The notes under the pieces are model-generated. The model ran no database searches and had not been told where the DNA came from. It saw nothing but the letters and a program-made list of their open reading frames with translations. Below are positions 17,904 through 31,424 of a DNA stretch of 64,000 nt, in pieces. This DNA is from Sediminibacillus dalangtanensis (lineage in GTDB: Bacteria; Bacillota; Bacilli; Bacillales; Amphibacillaceae), in NCBI RefSeq assembly GCF_017792025.1, contig NZ_CP046956.1, forward strand, positions 3,968,001 to 4,032,000, in the 5' to 3' direction. Position 1 is the stretch's first letter. The number at the start of each line of letters is the position of its first letter. The translations under genes were made by a program, and so were the position numbers.

Positions 17904-17936
17904 CAAAAAAACCAGGATTCCGTACTATCCTGGTTT
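17904..17936 (-). terminator. Terminator overlapping the end of yaaH
   Basis: On the minus strand AAACCAGGAT / ATCCTGGTTT followed by a T-run. The upstream arm includes the last codons (Lys-Pro-Gly) of yaaH, and its TAG stop at 17925-17927 is at the foot of the loop. Confidence 0.9.
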
Positions 17937-19214
17937 CACAATCGTAAAGTTCGCATCGAGCAGCTGCCAGTTCTGGGGAAAAGCCAACCCCAGCTTCCAA
18001 TAGCTGATCCCGCGAAGTCCCAGCTCTTTGATTAAATCGAATTTGGCTTGAATGGACCGAGCGTCTTCAAACCATACTTCGTGTCGGTTTCCTTCACCAT
18101 CTGTATAATTGAAAAATGGAGCTTGGTCGGTTTCATCATATTCAATGGCGACATTTTCGTTTCGGGCCAGTGTGATTGCCTGCTGGGGACTTAGCGCTTC
18201 TGCATAATCGCCGCCTGGTTCGAATGGCAATGTCCAATCGTATCCGTAAAGGTTTTGACCAAGCATGATTTTTTCTGCAGGCATTTCGGTCAATGCATAT
18301 TCTACCACTTCGCGTACCGGACCAATCGGTGACACAGCCATAGGCGGACCACCGCTGTATCCCCATTCATAAGTCATCAGGACAACAAAATCGACAATTT
18401 CTCCATGGGCGGCATAGTCATGGGCTTCATACCAAGCGCCGGTTTGTTCAGCACTTGTCTTCGGAGCGAGAGCGGTAGACATCATTAGTCCTGCTTCGCT
18501 CAAACGTCGCTTTGTTCTTCTTAGAAAATTGTTGTAATCCTCACGGGTATCCGGCGGCAGAAATTCAAAATCAAAATGGACGTCGCGATACCCACCAGCT
18601 TCCGCAGTACTGATTATTTCATTCAACAGCGTGTTCTCCACTTGCTGTTTTGTCAGGATCTCCCTCCCTAATTCTGCACTAAATGCTCCCTCTTCCAAAT
18701 TGGTAACTACCAATACCAGGCCGGCGTTGTTATTTGCAGCAATCTGCCGGAAGTTATCTAGCGGTGGAGGAGTCAAGGTACCGTCCCGGTTTATCTGATA
18801 ACTGAACGGGGACAGGTAAGTAAGATACTGTGTATTTTTCTCTGCAGCATTGATCAGGGTCTCCGAGACTGTTTCACCGTAAGGTTCGATATAGGCATTT
18901 ACTTCAGTCCTGGTTTTAGGCTGCTGGGGAATATATAGCGGAAATCCTACTTGAAGTTCAAGATTGGCAGAAATATTATTAGCATTGGCAAGTTGCTGTA
19001 CAGACAACCCAAACCGCTGACCGATCGAATACAAACTGTCACCGGGCTGAACATGATAAATATTTCCTTGAAGCGGTACCACCAATGCTTGCCCGACCAC
19101 TAAATTGCCGGGAGCATCCAGCTCATTTGCTGCCTGCAATGATGCTACCGTGGTACCGTACATCATGGCGATTGCATATAAGGACTCTCCCGGCGCAACC
19201 ACATGGATTTGCAC
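17925..19214 (-). CDS. yaaH: Spore cortex-lytic glycoside hydrolase YaaH/SleL (LysM-LysM-GH18)
   Basis: Hydrolyses spore cortex muropeptides during germination (N-acetylglucosaminidase in SleL homologues). Two N-terminal LysM repeats (HVVAPGESLYAIAMMYG, about 4-46; YHVQPGDSLYSIGQRFG, about 53-98) anchor it to peptidoglycan. The GH18 domain (about 110-429) has the catalytic strand VHFDFEFLPP with the acid Glu, and the downstream LMTYEWGYSGGPP. Length 429 is that of the Bacillus protein. GTG 19214 follows GAGGAGGATGGAAT; there is no better ATG. No signal peptide, as is usual for this spore protein. Confidence 0.95.
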   Translation of the reverse strand: MQIHVVAPGESLYAIAMMYGTTVASLQAANELDAPGNLVVGQALVVPLQGNIYHVQPGDSLYSIGQRFGLSVQQLANANNISANLELQVGFPLYIPQQPKTRTEVNAYIEPYGETVSETLINAAEKNTQYLTYLSPFSYQINRDGTLTPPPLDNFRQIAANNNAGLVLVVTNLEEGAFSAELGREILTKQQVENTLLNEIISTAEAGGYRDVHFDFEFLPPDTREDYNNFLRRTKRRLSEAGLMMSTALAPKTSAEQTGAWYEAHDYAAHGEIVDFVVLMTYEWGYSGGPPMAVSPIGPVREVVEYALTEMPAEKIMLGQNLYGYDWTLPFEPGGDYAEALSPQQAITLARNENVAIEYDETDQAPFFNYTDGEGNRHEVWFEDARSIQAKFDLIKELGLRGISYWKLGLAFPQNWQLLDANFTIVKPG

Positions 19215-19284
19215 ATTCCATCCTCCTCTGTAAATACGTTTTTCTCCGTTATCATCCTATGTGGAGAGGAATGAACATATTCTT

Positions 19285-19818
19285 TTAAACAGGATCAATA
19301 TCGGCGCTAAGTTTTTCAGCCATCAGTGTGAGTGCCCGATCGTTCTGTTGATCCTCATTGGAGGCAATACAGTTTTTTGGTACACTGATACTATATTCAC
19401 GCATATGAGCATCATTGGCCGTGAACAGAACACAAAAGTCGCCAGCGATACCGGCGATGATAATATGGTTTACGTTTAATTCTTTCAAAAGGGATTCGAG
19501 TGCTGTACCGTAGAACCCGGAATGCTTAGGCTTTATTAGGAAATAATCATCGGATGACGGCTCCATTTGGTCGATGATTTGTTTGTTTTGTTCATTCCGG
19601 CAGTAATCGCTGACTTTCTGAAAGTCCGATTGCCAAATGCCATAGTGATCATTTACATAAATAATAGGGATAGACTGCTGATAAGCATATTCTCTCAATT
19701 TTTTAAGATTGGGGAGAATCTTCTTGGTATTTTCCAATAGCTGTGGGCCCTCCGGAAAGTCAAAATCATTGATGATGTCTACTATGACTACTGCGGCGTC
19801 GTTTTTGTTTACATCCAT
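19285..19818 (-). CDS. yaaI: Isochorismatase-family cysteine hydrolase YaaI
   Basis: Cysteine hydrolase superfamily (isochorismatase/nicotinamidase fold); the substrate is unknown. The 177-residue protein shows the catalytic triad pattern: Asp in VVIVDIINDF (about 13), Lys in FLIKPKHSGFYGT (about 95), and Cys in IAGIAGDFCVLFTANDA (about 130). ATG 19818 follows GAGAGGAGTGAAAAC. It lies between yaaH and tadA, as in B. subtilis, divergent from tadA. Given the NAD locus elsewhere in the window a nicotinamidase role is conceivable, but the B. subtilis nicotinamidase is a different protein. Confidence 0.9.
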   Translation of the reverse strand: MDVNKNDAAVVIVDIINDFDFPEGPQLLENTKKILPNLKKLREYAYQQSIPIIYVNDHYGIWQSDFQKVSDYCRNEQNKQIIDQMEPSSDDYFLIKPKHSGFYGTALESLLKELNVNHIIIAGIAGDFCVLFTANDAHMREYSISVPKNCIASNEDQQNDRALTLMAEKLSADIDPV

Positions 19819-19891
19819 GTTTTCACTCCTCTCTTCCTTATTATTTATCTTTTTCTTGCTGTTTGAAACCTTCGAATGAAAAGTGGGATGA

Positions 19892-20368
<477 letters not shown>

Positions 20369-20391
20369 GGAAGGCTTCCAGTCTCTACCTA

Positions 20392-20420
20392 TTGCAATTT
20401 TCGATAAAAGTCGTTATACT
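20392..20420 (+). promoter_or_regulatory. Sigma-A promoter of SRP RNA
   Basis: TTGCAA (20392-20397), 17 bases, TATACT (20415-20420), about 40 bases before the mature RNA. Confidence 0.75.
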
Positions 20421-20462
20421 ATGAATTGCGCTATTAAAGCGCACCAATAATGTTAGCAAATT

Positions 20463-20732
20463 TGTCGTGCTAGGTGGGGAGGTAGCGGTGCCCTGTACTC
20501 GCAATCCGCTATAGCGAGGCTGAATCCCCGTCCGAGGTAGTATGTCTTTAGGGTCTGCCTCAAGGGATTGGTGCTGACACCCGGGTCCTGCGCAACGGGA
20601 ACCCGTGAACCCTGTCAGGTCCGGAAGGAAGCAGCAGTAAGCGGTACTTCCTGTGTGCCGCGGGGAAGCCCGGGTCGAGCCATGAACTTGAGTAACGCTT
20701 AGGGTCGTACTATCGAAGATGGGTGCACGGCT
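20463..20732 (+). ncRNA. scr: Signal recognition particle RNA, Bacillus-type (scRNA)
   Basis: About 270 nt with both Alu and S domains, as in Bacillus but unlike the short 4.5S RNA of most bacteria. The Alu part GTGCTAGGTGGGGAGGTAGC is near the 5' end, and the universally conserved tetraloop/helix 8 region GTCAGGTCCGGAAGGAAGCA lies near 20617-20636. The 3' end closes with AGTAACGCTTAGGGT...GGTGCACGG. It works with Ffh in co-translational membrane targeting. Exact mature ends are estimated by resemblance to the B. subtilis RNA. Confidence 0.96.
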
Positions 20733-20762
20733 TTACTTATGATAATGAATAAATGAAAGTGA

Positions 20763-20791
20763 ACCTCTTGTCTTATGACAAGAGGTTTTTC
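20763..20791 (+). terminator. Terminator after SRP RNA
   Basis: CCTCTTGTC-TTAT-GACAAGAGG followed by TTTTT. Confidence 0.92.
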
Positions 20792-20863
20792 GTATAGAAG
20801 GTTTCCAACCGAAACATAATTCAGTTATAATAAAGAGAGCAATAAAAAAGGGGCAAGTATTGA

Positions 20864-22555
20864 ATGAGCTATCAGGCACTGTATCGAGTTTGGCGTCCAA
20901 AAAGCTTTTCTGATGTCGTCGGACAAACCCATATTACCCGTACATTGCAAAATGCCATCGTTCAGCAGAAGTTTTCGCATGCCTATTTATTTTCCGGGCC
21001 GCGTGGCACAGGTAAAACCAGTGCTGCCAAAATATTTGCGAAAACGGTAAACTGTGAACATGCACCAGTTAAAGAACCTTGTAATGAATGTGCGGCATGT
21101 CTGGGAATCCAGGATGGCTCCATTTCCGATGTGATCGAAATCGATGCTGCATCGAATAACGGAGTGGAGCAAATCCGCGATATCAGGGATAAAGTAAAGT
21201 ATGCGCCGAGTGCGGTCGCTTACAAAGTCTATATTATCGATGAAGTCCACATGCTGTCGATGGGTGCTTTTAATGCCTTGTTGAAAACATTGGAGGAGCC
21301 GCCCAAGCATGTCATTTTTATTCTGGCAACCACGGAACCGCATAAGATACCGTTAACAATCATCTCCCGCTGTCAGCGATTTGACTTTAAACGGATCACC
21401 CCCTCATCGATTGTCGAGCGTATGCAGACGATCATTGAAGCAGAAGGTATCAAGGCAACCCAGGAAGCTTTGGAAGCTGTGGCGCTCTCTGCTGAAGGGG
21501 GAATGCGGGATGCACTCAGTTTATTGGACCAGGCGGTATCTTACAGTGAAGATGAGGTAAGTCTAGAGGATGTCCTGGCAGTGACCGGTTCGGTCTCACA
21601 AGAAAAACTGACGCTAGTTACTGAGGCTATGTACCGGCAGGATATTCAACAGGCACTGCGCTATGTGGATGATTTAATCCAGGAAGGGAAAGACCCGGGG
21701 CGTTTTGTATTTGATTTGATTTACTATTTACGCGATTTACTGCTATATCAAAGTGCTCCAGACCTGGAGAATATTTTGGAACGTGCTTTATTGACTGACA
21801 GCTTCAAACAGCTTGCCGGGGAAATCAATGCTGACTGGATCCAGGAAGCGATCAGGCAATTGAATGAATGCCAACAGGAAATAAAGTGGACGAATAGCCC
21901 CAAGGTATTCATTGAAATAGCTGTACTAAATATTTCTGATCAGCAAAAAGCTTCCACCAACCAGTCTTCTGAAGCAGTCGACAAATTGACACGTAAGTTG
22001 GCTCAGTTGGAAAAAGAAATACAAGAAGTTAAGAAAAACGGGGTGGCAGTACAGCAAGCCGATACTTCTTCGCCATCGCAACCGCGTCCCCAACCAAGGG
22101 CAACAAAAAACAGCTACAAAATCCCCTTTGAGCGAATACGTCAAGTATTGGCGGAAGCCTCTAAGGCAGAGTTGAAGAATGTCCAGTCGCAGTGGGCGAA
22201 TTTCATGAATATGCTGAAGAAACAAAGTGCGCCTGCCCATGCGACAATTCAGAACAGCAAGCCCCGGGCCGCCTCTAACCAGGCCCTGGTTGTAGCGTTT
22301 AAGTACGAAATCCACTGTTCACTTGCTTTGGACCATAAACAAGCGATAGAATCATTATTAGCGGAGGTCATCGGTAAGTCATTGACAGTGATTCCGATAC
22401 CGGAAGCGAATTGGCAGGAATTGAGAGAAGAATACGTCAGCAAGCAAAAACAGCAGGAAACGGAAGAACAGGGAGAAGCCTCTCAGGAGGAAGATCCGCT
22501 GGTCGCCGAAGCAAGAAAGCTTGCCGGAGACGATTTATTAGAAATACACGATTAA
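20864..22555 (+). CDS. dnaX: DNA polymerase III subunits gamma/tau
   Basis: Clamp-loader ATPase that also links polymerase to the helicase. The 563-residue protein has the Walker A loop GPRGTGKTSAAKIF (about 45-58), a four-Cys zinc module (C64, then CNECAAC), the Walker B region IIDEVHMLS (about 124-132) and sensor 1 around LATTEPHKIP. A charged Q/P-rich linker (about 360-430) and the tau C-terminal domain follow. Length is the same as in B. subtilis, with no frameshift signal needed. Start ATG 20864 follows AAAGGGGCAAGTATTGA. First gene of dnaX-ebfC-recR-yaaL. Confidence 0.97.
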   Translation: MSYQALYRVWRPKSFSDVVGQTHITRTLQNAIVQQKFSHAYLFSGPRGTGKTSAAKIFAKTVNCEHAPVKEPCNECAACLGIQDGSISDVIEIDAASNNGVEQIRDIRDKVKYAPSAVAYKVYIIDEVHMLSMGAFNALLKTLEEPPKHVIFILATTEPHKIPLTIISRCQRFDFKRITPSSIVERMQTIIEAEGIKATQEALEAVALSAEGGMRDALSLLDQAVSYSEDEVSLEDVLAVTGSVSQEKLTLVTEAMYRQDIQQALRYVDDLIQEGKDPGRFVFDLIYYLRDLLLYQSAPDLENILERALLTDSFKQLAGEINADWIQEAIRQLNECQQEIKWTNSPKVFIEIAVLNISDQQKASTNQSSEAVDKLTRKLAQLEKEIQEVKKNGVAVQQADTSSPSQPRPQPRATKNSYKIPFERIRQVLAEASKAELKNVQSQWANFMNMLKKQSAPAHATIQNSKPRAASNQALVVAFKYEIHCSLALDHKQAIESLLAEVIGKSLTVIPIPEANWQELREEYVSKQKQQETEEQGEASQEEDPLVAEARKLAGDDLLEIHD

Positions 22556-22570
22556 TAAGGAGGGATTTCC

Positions 22571-22894
22571 ATGCGTGGTGGTGGAAATATGAACAAAATG
22601 ATGAAACAAATGCAGAAAATGCAGAAAGATATGATGAAAGCTCAGGAAGAACTTCAAGAGATGAGTTTTGAAGGTACTGCCGGCGGGGGAATGGTAAAAG
22701 TAACAGCCAACGGTAAAAAAGAAATTACAGATATTCAACTAAACGAAGAAGTGGTGGATCCGGATGATTTGGAAATGCTCCAGGACCTAATCTTGGCTGC
22801 TACCAATGATGTATTGAAACAGGTTGAAGACAAAACGAATGATACAATGGGACAATTCACGAAAGGGTTAAATATGCCTGGAGGAATGTTCTAG
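22571..22894 (+). CDS. ebfC: Nucleoid-associated protein YbaB/EbfC family
   Basis: Small DNA-binding protein (107 residues, the B. subtilis YaaK length) forming a dimeric tweezer. It has a Met/Lys-rich N-terminal helix ([20 protein letters not shown]) followed by [20 protein letters not shown], the family core. Start ATG follows AAGGAGGGATTTCC. It sits 15 bp after dnaX and 12 bp before recR, in the conserved dnaX-ebfC-recR arrangement. Confidence 0.96.
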   Translation: MRGGGNMNKMMKQMQKMQKDMMKAQEELQEMSFEGTAGGGMVKVTANGKKEITDIQLNEEVVDPDDLEMLQDLILAATNDVLKQVEDKTNDTMGQFTKGLNMPGGMF

Positions 22895-22906
22895 GAGGCA
22901 TGCTTC

Positions 22907-23503
22907 ATGTATTACCCAGAACCAATTTCAAAGCTGATTGACAGCTTTACAAAATTGCCGGGAATTGGACCGAAAACGGCTGTCCGCCTGGCCTTTTTTG
23001 TATTGAATATGAAAGAAGACGATGTTTTAGATTTTGCAAAAGCATTGGTCAATGCAAAGAGGGAGTTGACCCATTGCTCGATTTGCGGACATATTACCGA
23101 TCAGGACCCTTGTTCGATTTGTCAGGACGAGACGAGGGATAATTCGGTGATTTGTGTCGTGCAGGATCCTAAGGATGTCATTGCCATGGAGAAAATGAAG
23201 GAATTTGGCGGTAAATATCATGTCCTGCATGGAGCTATCTCTCCGATGGATGGTATTGGGCCGGAGGATATCAATGTTCCGAGTTTGCTGAACCGTCTAA
23301 AAGATGAACAAGTAAAGGAACTGATTCTTGCCACCAACCCGAATATCGAAGGAGAAGCCACTGCGATGTATATCTCCCGCCTGGTGAAACCTTCCGGAAT
23401 AAGAATTACCAGAATCGCCCACGGACTCCCAATGGGTGGAGACCTGGAATATGCGGACGAAGTAACTTTATCTAAAGCGATGGAAGGGCGGAGAGAATTA
23501 TAA
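22907..23503 (+). CDS. recR: Recombination mediator RecR
   Basis: Works with RecO/RecF to load RecA on gapped DNA. The 198-residue protein has the N-terminal HhH ([17 protein letters not shown]), a four-cysteine zinc finger ([16 protein letters not shown], about 57-72), and a Toprim domain ([15 protein letters not shown] onward, with EGEATAMYI). All key residues are present. Start ATG follows AGGAGGCATGCTTC. Confidence 0.97.
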   Translation: MYYPEPISKLIDSFTKLPGIGPKTAVRLAFFVLNMKEDDVLDFAKALVNAKRELTHCSICGHITDQDPCSICQDETRDNSVICVVQDPKDVIAMEKMKEFGGKYHVLHGAISPMDGIGPEDINVPSLLNRLKDEQVKELILATNPNIEGEATAMYISRLVKPSGIRITRIAHGLPMGGDLEYADEVTLSKAMEGRREL

Positions 23504-23562
23504 ATTCTGTCCCTTTAGTACGTGTTTTAGTTTGATGGAGAAAAAGAGGATAGGTGATCAGA

Positions 23563-23778
23563 ATGATTGGCGGCAAAAAGATTAAAAAGAGCCAGGTGGA
23601 TGAGCAGTTGCTGGATGACATTTTTAAGTCAAAGGAAGAATGGAAAAGTATAAAGTCAATCATTGAACGGAGTGTCGAACCAAGTGAGCATGGCATATAT
23701 GAACTGACGGTTGCGGAAGCGAAATACTTTTACTTGCTTCGCGAAGCGAGGGTACGTAAGGTGAGTGCGATGAGATAA
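23563..23778 (+). CDS. yaaL: YaaL family protein (DUF2508)
   Basis: 71-residue protein of unknown function, largely helical and charged; recognised by position after recR and by the pattern EWKSIKSIIERSVEPS...AEAKYFYLLREARVRK. I place the start at ATG 23563, because GGTGATC just before it matches the anti-Shine-Dalgarno; the in-frame GTG at 23554 lies inside that ribosome site. Confidence 0.85.
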   Translation: MIGGKKIKKSQVDEQLLDDIFKSKEEWKSIKSIIERSVEPSEHGIYELTVAEAKYFYLLREARVRKVSAMR

Positions 23779-23848
23779 ATTTTGTTCTTTTTCCTTTTGT
23801 CTGTTCATACTTATATGTAGAAAGGGACAAGCAAAAGGAGTGGGGAAA

Positions 23849-24112
23849 ATGAATCCAGCGGTCATTATAACAAGTATGGTGGTGTTAATTGCCTTACTGC
23901 TAGTTCTCGGAGCGCCGATCAAGCCCTTACGCTTTTTAGCTCAGGGGTCTGTAAAATTAGTGATTGGTGTATTGTTTTTGTTTTTCTTCAATGTATTTGG
24001 TGCTTCTATAGGTCTTCATTTGCCGATAAACATATACACCGCTCTAATAACCGGCTTTTTAGGAATACCTGGCTTGGCTTCATTGGCAGCTATTCATCTA
24101 TTTATCTTCTAA
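23849..24112 (+). CDS. bofA: Pro-sigma-K processing inhibitor BofA
   Basis: Integral membrane protein that, with SpoIVFA, holds the SpoIVFB protease inactive until the forespore signals. 87 residues, the B. subtilis length, with two hydrophobic stretches (AVIITSMVVLIALLLVLG, about 4-21; LVIGVLFLFFFNVFGASIG, about 38-56) and a third near the C-terminus (ITGFLGIPGLASLAAIHLF). ATG 23849 follows AAAAGGAGTGGGGAAA; an in-frame GTG three codons earlier overlaps the ribosome site. Position between yaaL and an rrn operon is conserved with B. subtilis. Confidence 0.94.
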   Translation: MNPAVIITSMVVLIALLLVLGAPIKPLRFLAQGSVKLVIGVLFLFFFNVFGASIGLHLPINIYTALITGFLGIPGLASLAAIHLFIF

Positions 24113-24114
24113 TA

Positions 24115-24144
24115 AACAGTTTCCGACAATTGGAAACTGTTTTT
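24115..24144 (+). terminator. Terminator after bofA
   Basis: AACAGTTTCC-GACAATT-GGAAACTGTT followed by a T-run. Confidence 0.93.
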
Positions 24145-24219
24145 CTATTGCATACGGATCTGTGACATGTTATATTATGAAAGTTGCATCAGAAAGACAA
24201 CAACAAACGAAAAAATATA

Positions 24220-24249
24220 TTGACTTCATTTAGAACAATATGTTATATT
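24220..24249 (+). promoter_or_regulatory. rrn promoter P1
   Basis: TTGACT (24220-24225) and TATATT (24244-24249), spacing 18 (17 if TTATAT is used). Confidence 0.85.
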
Positions 24250-24296
24250 AATTAAGTTGCTGTTTTGAAAGAAACAACAATCAATTAAAAAAGTTG

Positions 24297-24325
24297 TTGA
24301 CTTCATCCTAGTAAACTGATATAAT
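24297..24325 (+). promoter_or_regulatory. rrn promoter P2
   Basis: TTGACT (24297-24302), 17 bases, TATAAT (24320-24325). Together with P1 this is the tandem arrangement usual for Bacillus rrn operons. The leader between P2 and 16S has the familiar box GATCTTTGAAAACTGAACAA. Confidence 0.92.
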
Positions 24326-24441
24326 TATTAAGCTGTCATTGAGGCGGCGTCATCAATTTGATCTTTGAAAACTGAACAAAACAACCAGTATGTCAAGCAA
24401 GATATACAAGCTAGTTTTTGAACGAGCAAGCAAGCTCATCA

Positions 24442-29132
<4,691 letters not shown>

Positions 29133-29390
29133 AAGTATAAAGCGTCGCGGGCTTGGTCAGATGCGACACGCATAAGCCAGTCACCGAAAAGCCCTGCTTT
29201 ATGGGCTTGTAGGGGAATGACTTATGACGCGAGCATCTAGCCCGCAGAGCTGGATTCAAACGTGTGAAGTTCGTTGATGTCTTCCTTCTTATCTAGTTTT
29301 GAAGGAACAAGTGTTAAATACATTTAAAAAAGGCTTGCTTTTTAGTCTTAATGTTTATATAATATATCTTGTCCTTAAAATTACATATTG
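29133..29390 (+). other. 23S-5S spacer with a long structured insert
   Basis: About 258 bp and without a tRNA gene, longer than the roughly 50-100 bp I recall for B. subtilis. Its first half folds on itself: GCGGGCT (29147-29153) with AGCCCGC (29239-29245), AGATGC (29159-29164) with GCATCT (29233-29238), CATAA (29171-29175) with TTATG (29222-29226), and an inner AAGCCC/GGGCTT hairpin. The second half repeats the CTAGTTTTGAAGGAACAA box seen before tRNA or 5S genes. Confidence 0.8.
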
Positions 29391-29506
29391 TCTGGTGACA
29401 ATAGCGGAGAGGCCACACCTGTTCCCATGCCGAACACAGCAGTTAAGCTCTCCAGCGCCCATGGTAGTTGGGGCTTTGCCCCTGCGAGAGTAGGACGCCG
29501 CCAGGC
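29391..29506 (+). rRNA. rrf: 5S ribosomal RNA
   Basis: About 116 nt. Conserved landmarks: GCGGAGAGGCCACACCTG, CCGAACACAGCAGTTAAGCT and GAGAGTAGGACGCCGCCAGG, the last pairing with the 5' end TCTGGTG. The mature ends are estimated. Confidence 0.95.
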
Positions 29507-29514
29507 AAACAAAG

Positions 29515-29555
29515 ACATCCTTGAATGAGTCAGTCTCGTTCAAGGGTGTTTTTTT
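29515..29555 (+). terminator. rrn operon terminator
   Basis: ACATCCTTGAATGAG / CTCGTTCAAGGGTGT stem with 5-base loop, followed by seven T. Confidence 0.93.
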
Positions 29556-29640
29556 GTTTCCAACCACGATTTATTGTTACTTGAGTTTTTAGCAGTTGAT
29601 ACAAAATGCGCATTAGATGGTTAAAATCTGTCTTTGACAA

Positions 29641-29790
29641 AATGTGTATTCCAGTGCTGCGGAAATACCCTTCGCTTTCCGCGGGCGTCTGGTGAGCTTC
29701 CTCGAGCTAACGCTCTGCGGGAACTCACCGAGACTTTTCTCCCACAGAACAGGTGTTTTCAGTATGAGGAGTAACCGCAGTCCCAAGGAA
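29641..29790 (+). repeat. Intergenic repeat family A, copy 1 (forward)
   Basis: Carries the core TTCGCTTTCCGCGGGCG, then GAGCTTCCTCGAGC, CTGCGGGA and the closing CCCACAG. Similar cores occur at about 29.9-30.1, 44.2 and 56.0 kb. GC-rich and strand-specific in motif order, it lies in a gene-free region. Boundaries are approximate. Confidence 0.75.
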
Positions 29791-29934
29791 AGCTACGGCA
29801 GCGATACATCGCAAGAAGGAAATCGGTTTATATTCTCGATGATTCTACATGTTCTATCTCTACTGTTAAGGGCTTTTCAAACAGTACTATTCTCGGACAG
29901 AATTGGTTAATTAGTCTCCTTCTTTACAGAAATC

Positions 29935-30075
29935 GATACTAAGCCGTGGGAATATGCGAGACTCCTGTGGGAAAGGAACAGTCTGAAGATCCCGCAGGTA
30001 CGGTCTTTGTACCGAGGAAGCTGAAGCGTTCCCCACGGAAAGCGAGTATTTTCCCACAGCGCCGGATAATCACTC
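29935..30075 (-). repeat. Intergenic repeat family A, copy 2 (reverse)
   Basis: On the minus strand: CGCTTTCCGTGGGGA, CAGCTTCCTCGG, CTGCGGGATCTTC and CCCACAGGAGTCTCGCATATT. It forms an inverted pair with copy 1. Confidence 0.75.
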
Positions 30076-30138
30076 ATTCTGTATAGGATGGCAGAAAGTC
30101 ATGAAAGAGTATACCGCAGTCTTAAACCAATGTTAGGC

Positions 30139-30172
30139 AAAAAAAAGCACCCTATGCTGCGTCTAAGGGTGT
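30139..30172 (-). terminator. Terminator after the methyltransferase gene
   Basis: Minus strand: CACCCTTA-GACGCAGC-ATAGGGTG followed by CTTTTTTTT. Confidence 0.85.
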
Positions 30173-30217
30173 AAGGGGGATTGAGCAAAAGTTGCTCTGG
30201 GCTATTTTTTGAATTCT

Positions 30218-30994
30218 TCATTTGTGTGCAGTCCAAATCGTCCAGCGATCTTTTTCATGAATACTGTCAGCGAAATAGGCAAGTTGTTTCTTTATGTAAC
30301 CAACTAAAATATCCATTTCTTTATCTGTGAGTTCGTGAAGAATGGCACGCCCGGTTCTGGCCTTTAAGTCCTCTTCCAAACAATGGACTGAATTATAGTG
30401 TTTGCGGGTCTCCCAAAAAACAGTAGAGTGGACTTCAGTAAAGCCAGCATCCTGTAAAAATTGATGTACATCATTGGCCAGTGGTCTTCTATCACGTTCA
30501 AAAGAGATCAAGTTGGGAAAAGCTTCAAAAAAATAACCACGGACATGGTTCTTATTGCCTGGCAGCAAACAATCCTCCAATGTCCGATCCTGTATAAAGG
30601 CAATTCCGTCCGGCTTCAATAAGCGGTGCATTTCTTCAAACAACAAAGGAAGATCGCTAAGATGATGAATGACTGCCCGATTCAGAATTAGGTCAAATTG
30701 TTCATTTTCCAGCCCGGTATCAGCAGCATCGCCCCAAACAAAGGAAGTATTTCCTTCGTTTTCGCAATATTTGCGGGCGGTAGTGAGCATTTCTTTCGAA
30801 AAGTCTAAACCAACTATTTCCCTGGCACCCATTTGGGCAAGCGCCTTTGTATAAATGCCTCCCCCGCACCCTAAGTCCAATACCCTTTTGCCTTCAACAT
30901 CTACATGCGACAGTAAAAGATTTTCCCAAAGTGGATCCACATCACGATTAGTATAGGAAAGCCTTATTGCTTTTGAATGAAAATCGACGGCCAT
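30218..30994 (-). CDS. Class I SAM-dependent methyltransferase
   Basis: A 258-residue methyltransferase of the UbiE/Methyltransf_11 type. Motif I VLDLGCGGGIYTKALAQMGA (about 39-58) binds SAM; motif II FDLILNRAVIHHL (about 97-109) and GIAFIQDRTLEDC follow. The substrate cannot be inferred; small-molecule targets are likeliest for this family. ATG 30994 follows GGAGGTGGCTCT exactly; an in-frame ATG 21 codons upstream has no such site. It is not part of the B. subtilis order at this place and sits alone on the minus strand with its own terminator, so it is probably a later arrival. Confidence 0.85.
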   Translation of the reverse strand: MAVDFHSKAIRLSYTNRDVDPLWENLLLSHVDVEGKRVLDLGCGGGIYTKALAQMGAREIVGLDFSKEMLTTARKYCENEGNTSFVWGDAADTGLENEQFDLILNRAVIHHLSDLPLLFEEMHRLLKPDGIAFIQDRTLEDCLLPGNKNHVRGYFFEAFPNLISFERDRRPLANDVHQFLQDAGFTEVHSTVFWETRKHYNSVHCLEEDLKARTGRAILHELTDKEMDILVGYIKKQLAYFADSIHEKDRWTIWTAHK

Positions 30995-31194
30995 AGAGCC
31001 ACCTCCAGTAAACACAAACTTTTGATTATTATATAATTCGTTGGTAATAAAATCCATCCTACTTTGTGATTAAAAATGATCTGGTACAAACAACTCCAGC
31101 TATAATTTTCATAGAATACAATATAACGAATTTTAGAGTTTGATGTATAGGTTTCGTTAGATTAGGAAAGACTAAGCTAACGGAGGTGGAGAAT

Positions 31195-31386
31195 ATGGGA
31201 AGCAAGAGCATTTATGAAACATGCGGGGTTTGCGGAGTAGAAAAGCAGAAAGGGATTCATTTATACACACTATATATTTGTTGTGAATGTGAACAGAAAA
31301 TCATTCATACGGAACCATCCGATGCAGCTTATCAGTATTACTTGGATAAATTAAAAAATATGAAACAAACAAAATTATATTCATAG
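31195..31386 (+). CDS. csfB: Anti-sigma-G factor Gin
   Basis: Small zinc-ribbon inhibitor that binds sigma-G (and sigma-E) to block premature activity in sporulation. The 63-residue protein has the two Cys pairs CGVCG and CCEC, and the strongly conserved KGIHLYTLYICC and C-terminal LKNMKQTKLYS of Bacillus CsfB. ATG 31195 follows GGAGGTGGAGAAT; the in-frame GTG at 31186 is inside the ribosome site. It lies after the rrn operon as in B. subtilis, though xpaC and yaaN, which follow it there, are missing. Confidence 0.93.
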   Translation: MGSKSIYETCGVCGVEKQKGIHLYTLYICCECEQKIIHTEPSDAAYQYYLDKLKNMKQTKLYS

Positions 31387-31390
31387 ATAA

Positions 31391-31424
31391 ACAAGCCCTT
31401 ATACCTTCGGGATAAGGGCTTTAT
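31391..31424 (+). terminator. Terminator after csfB
   Basis: AAGCCCTTAT-ACCTTCGGG-ATAAGGGCTT followed by TAT. Confidence 0.75.

Larger units (their letters stand above)
29556..30138. other. Gene-free region after the rrn operon
   Basis: No ORF here has a ribosome site or recognisable product. The stretch holds two copies of repeat family A in opposite orientation (29641-29790 and 29935-30075), with about 145 bp of AT-richer sequence between them. Confidence 0.7.

Noticed and set aside
7023..19818. Minus-strand block (dgk-dck, yaaH, yaaI) as a recent inversion
   Set aside because: I recall these genes on the opposite strand in B. subtilis as well, so the orientation is probably ancestral.
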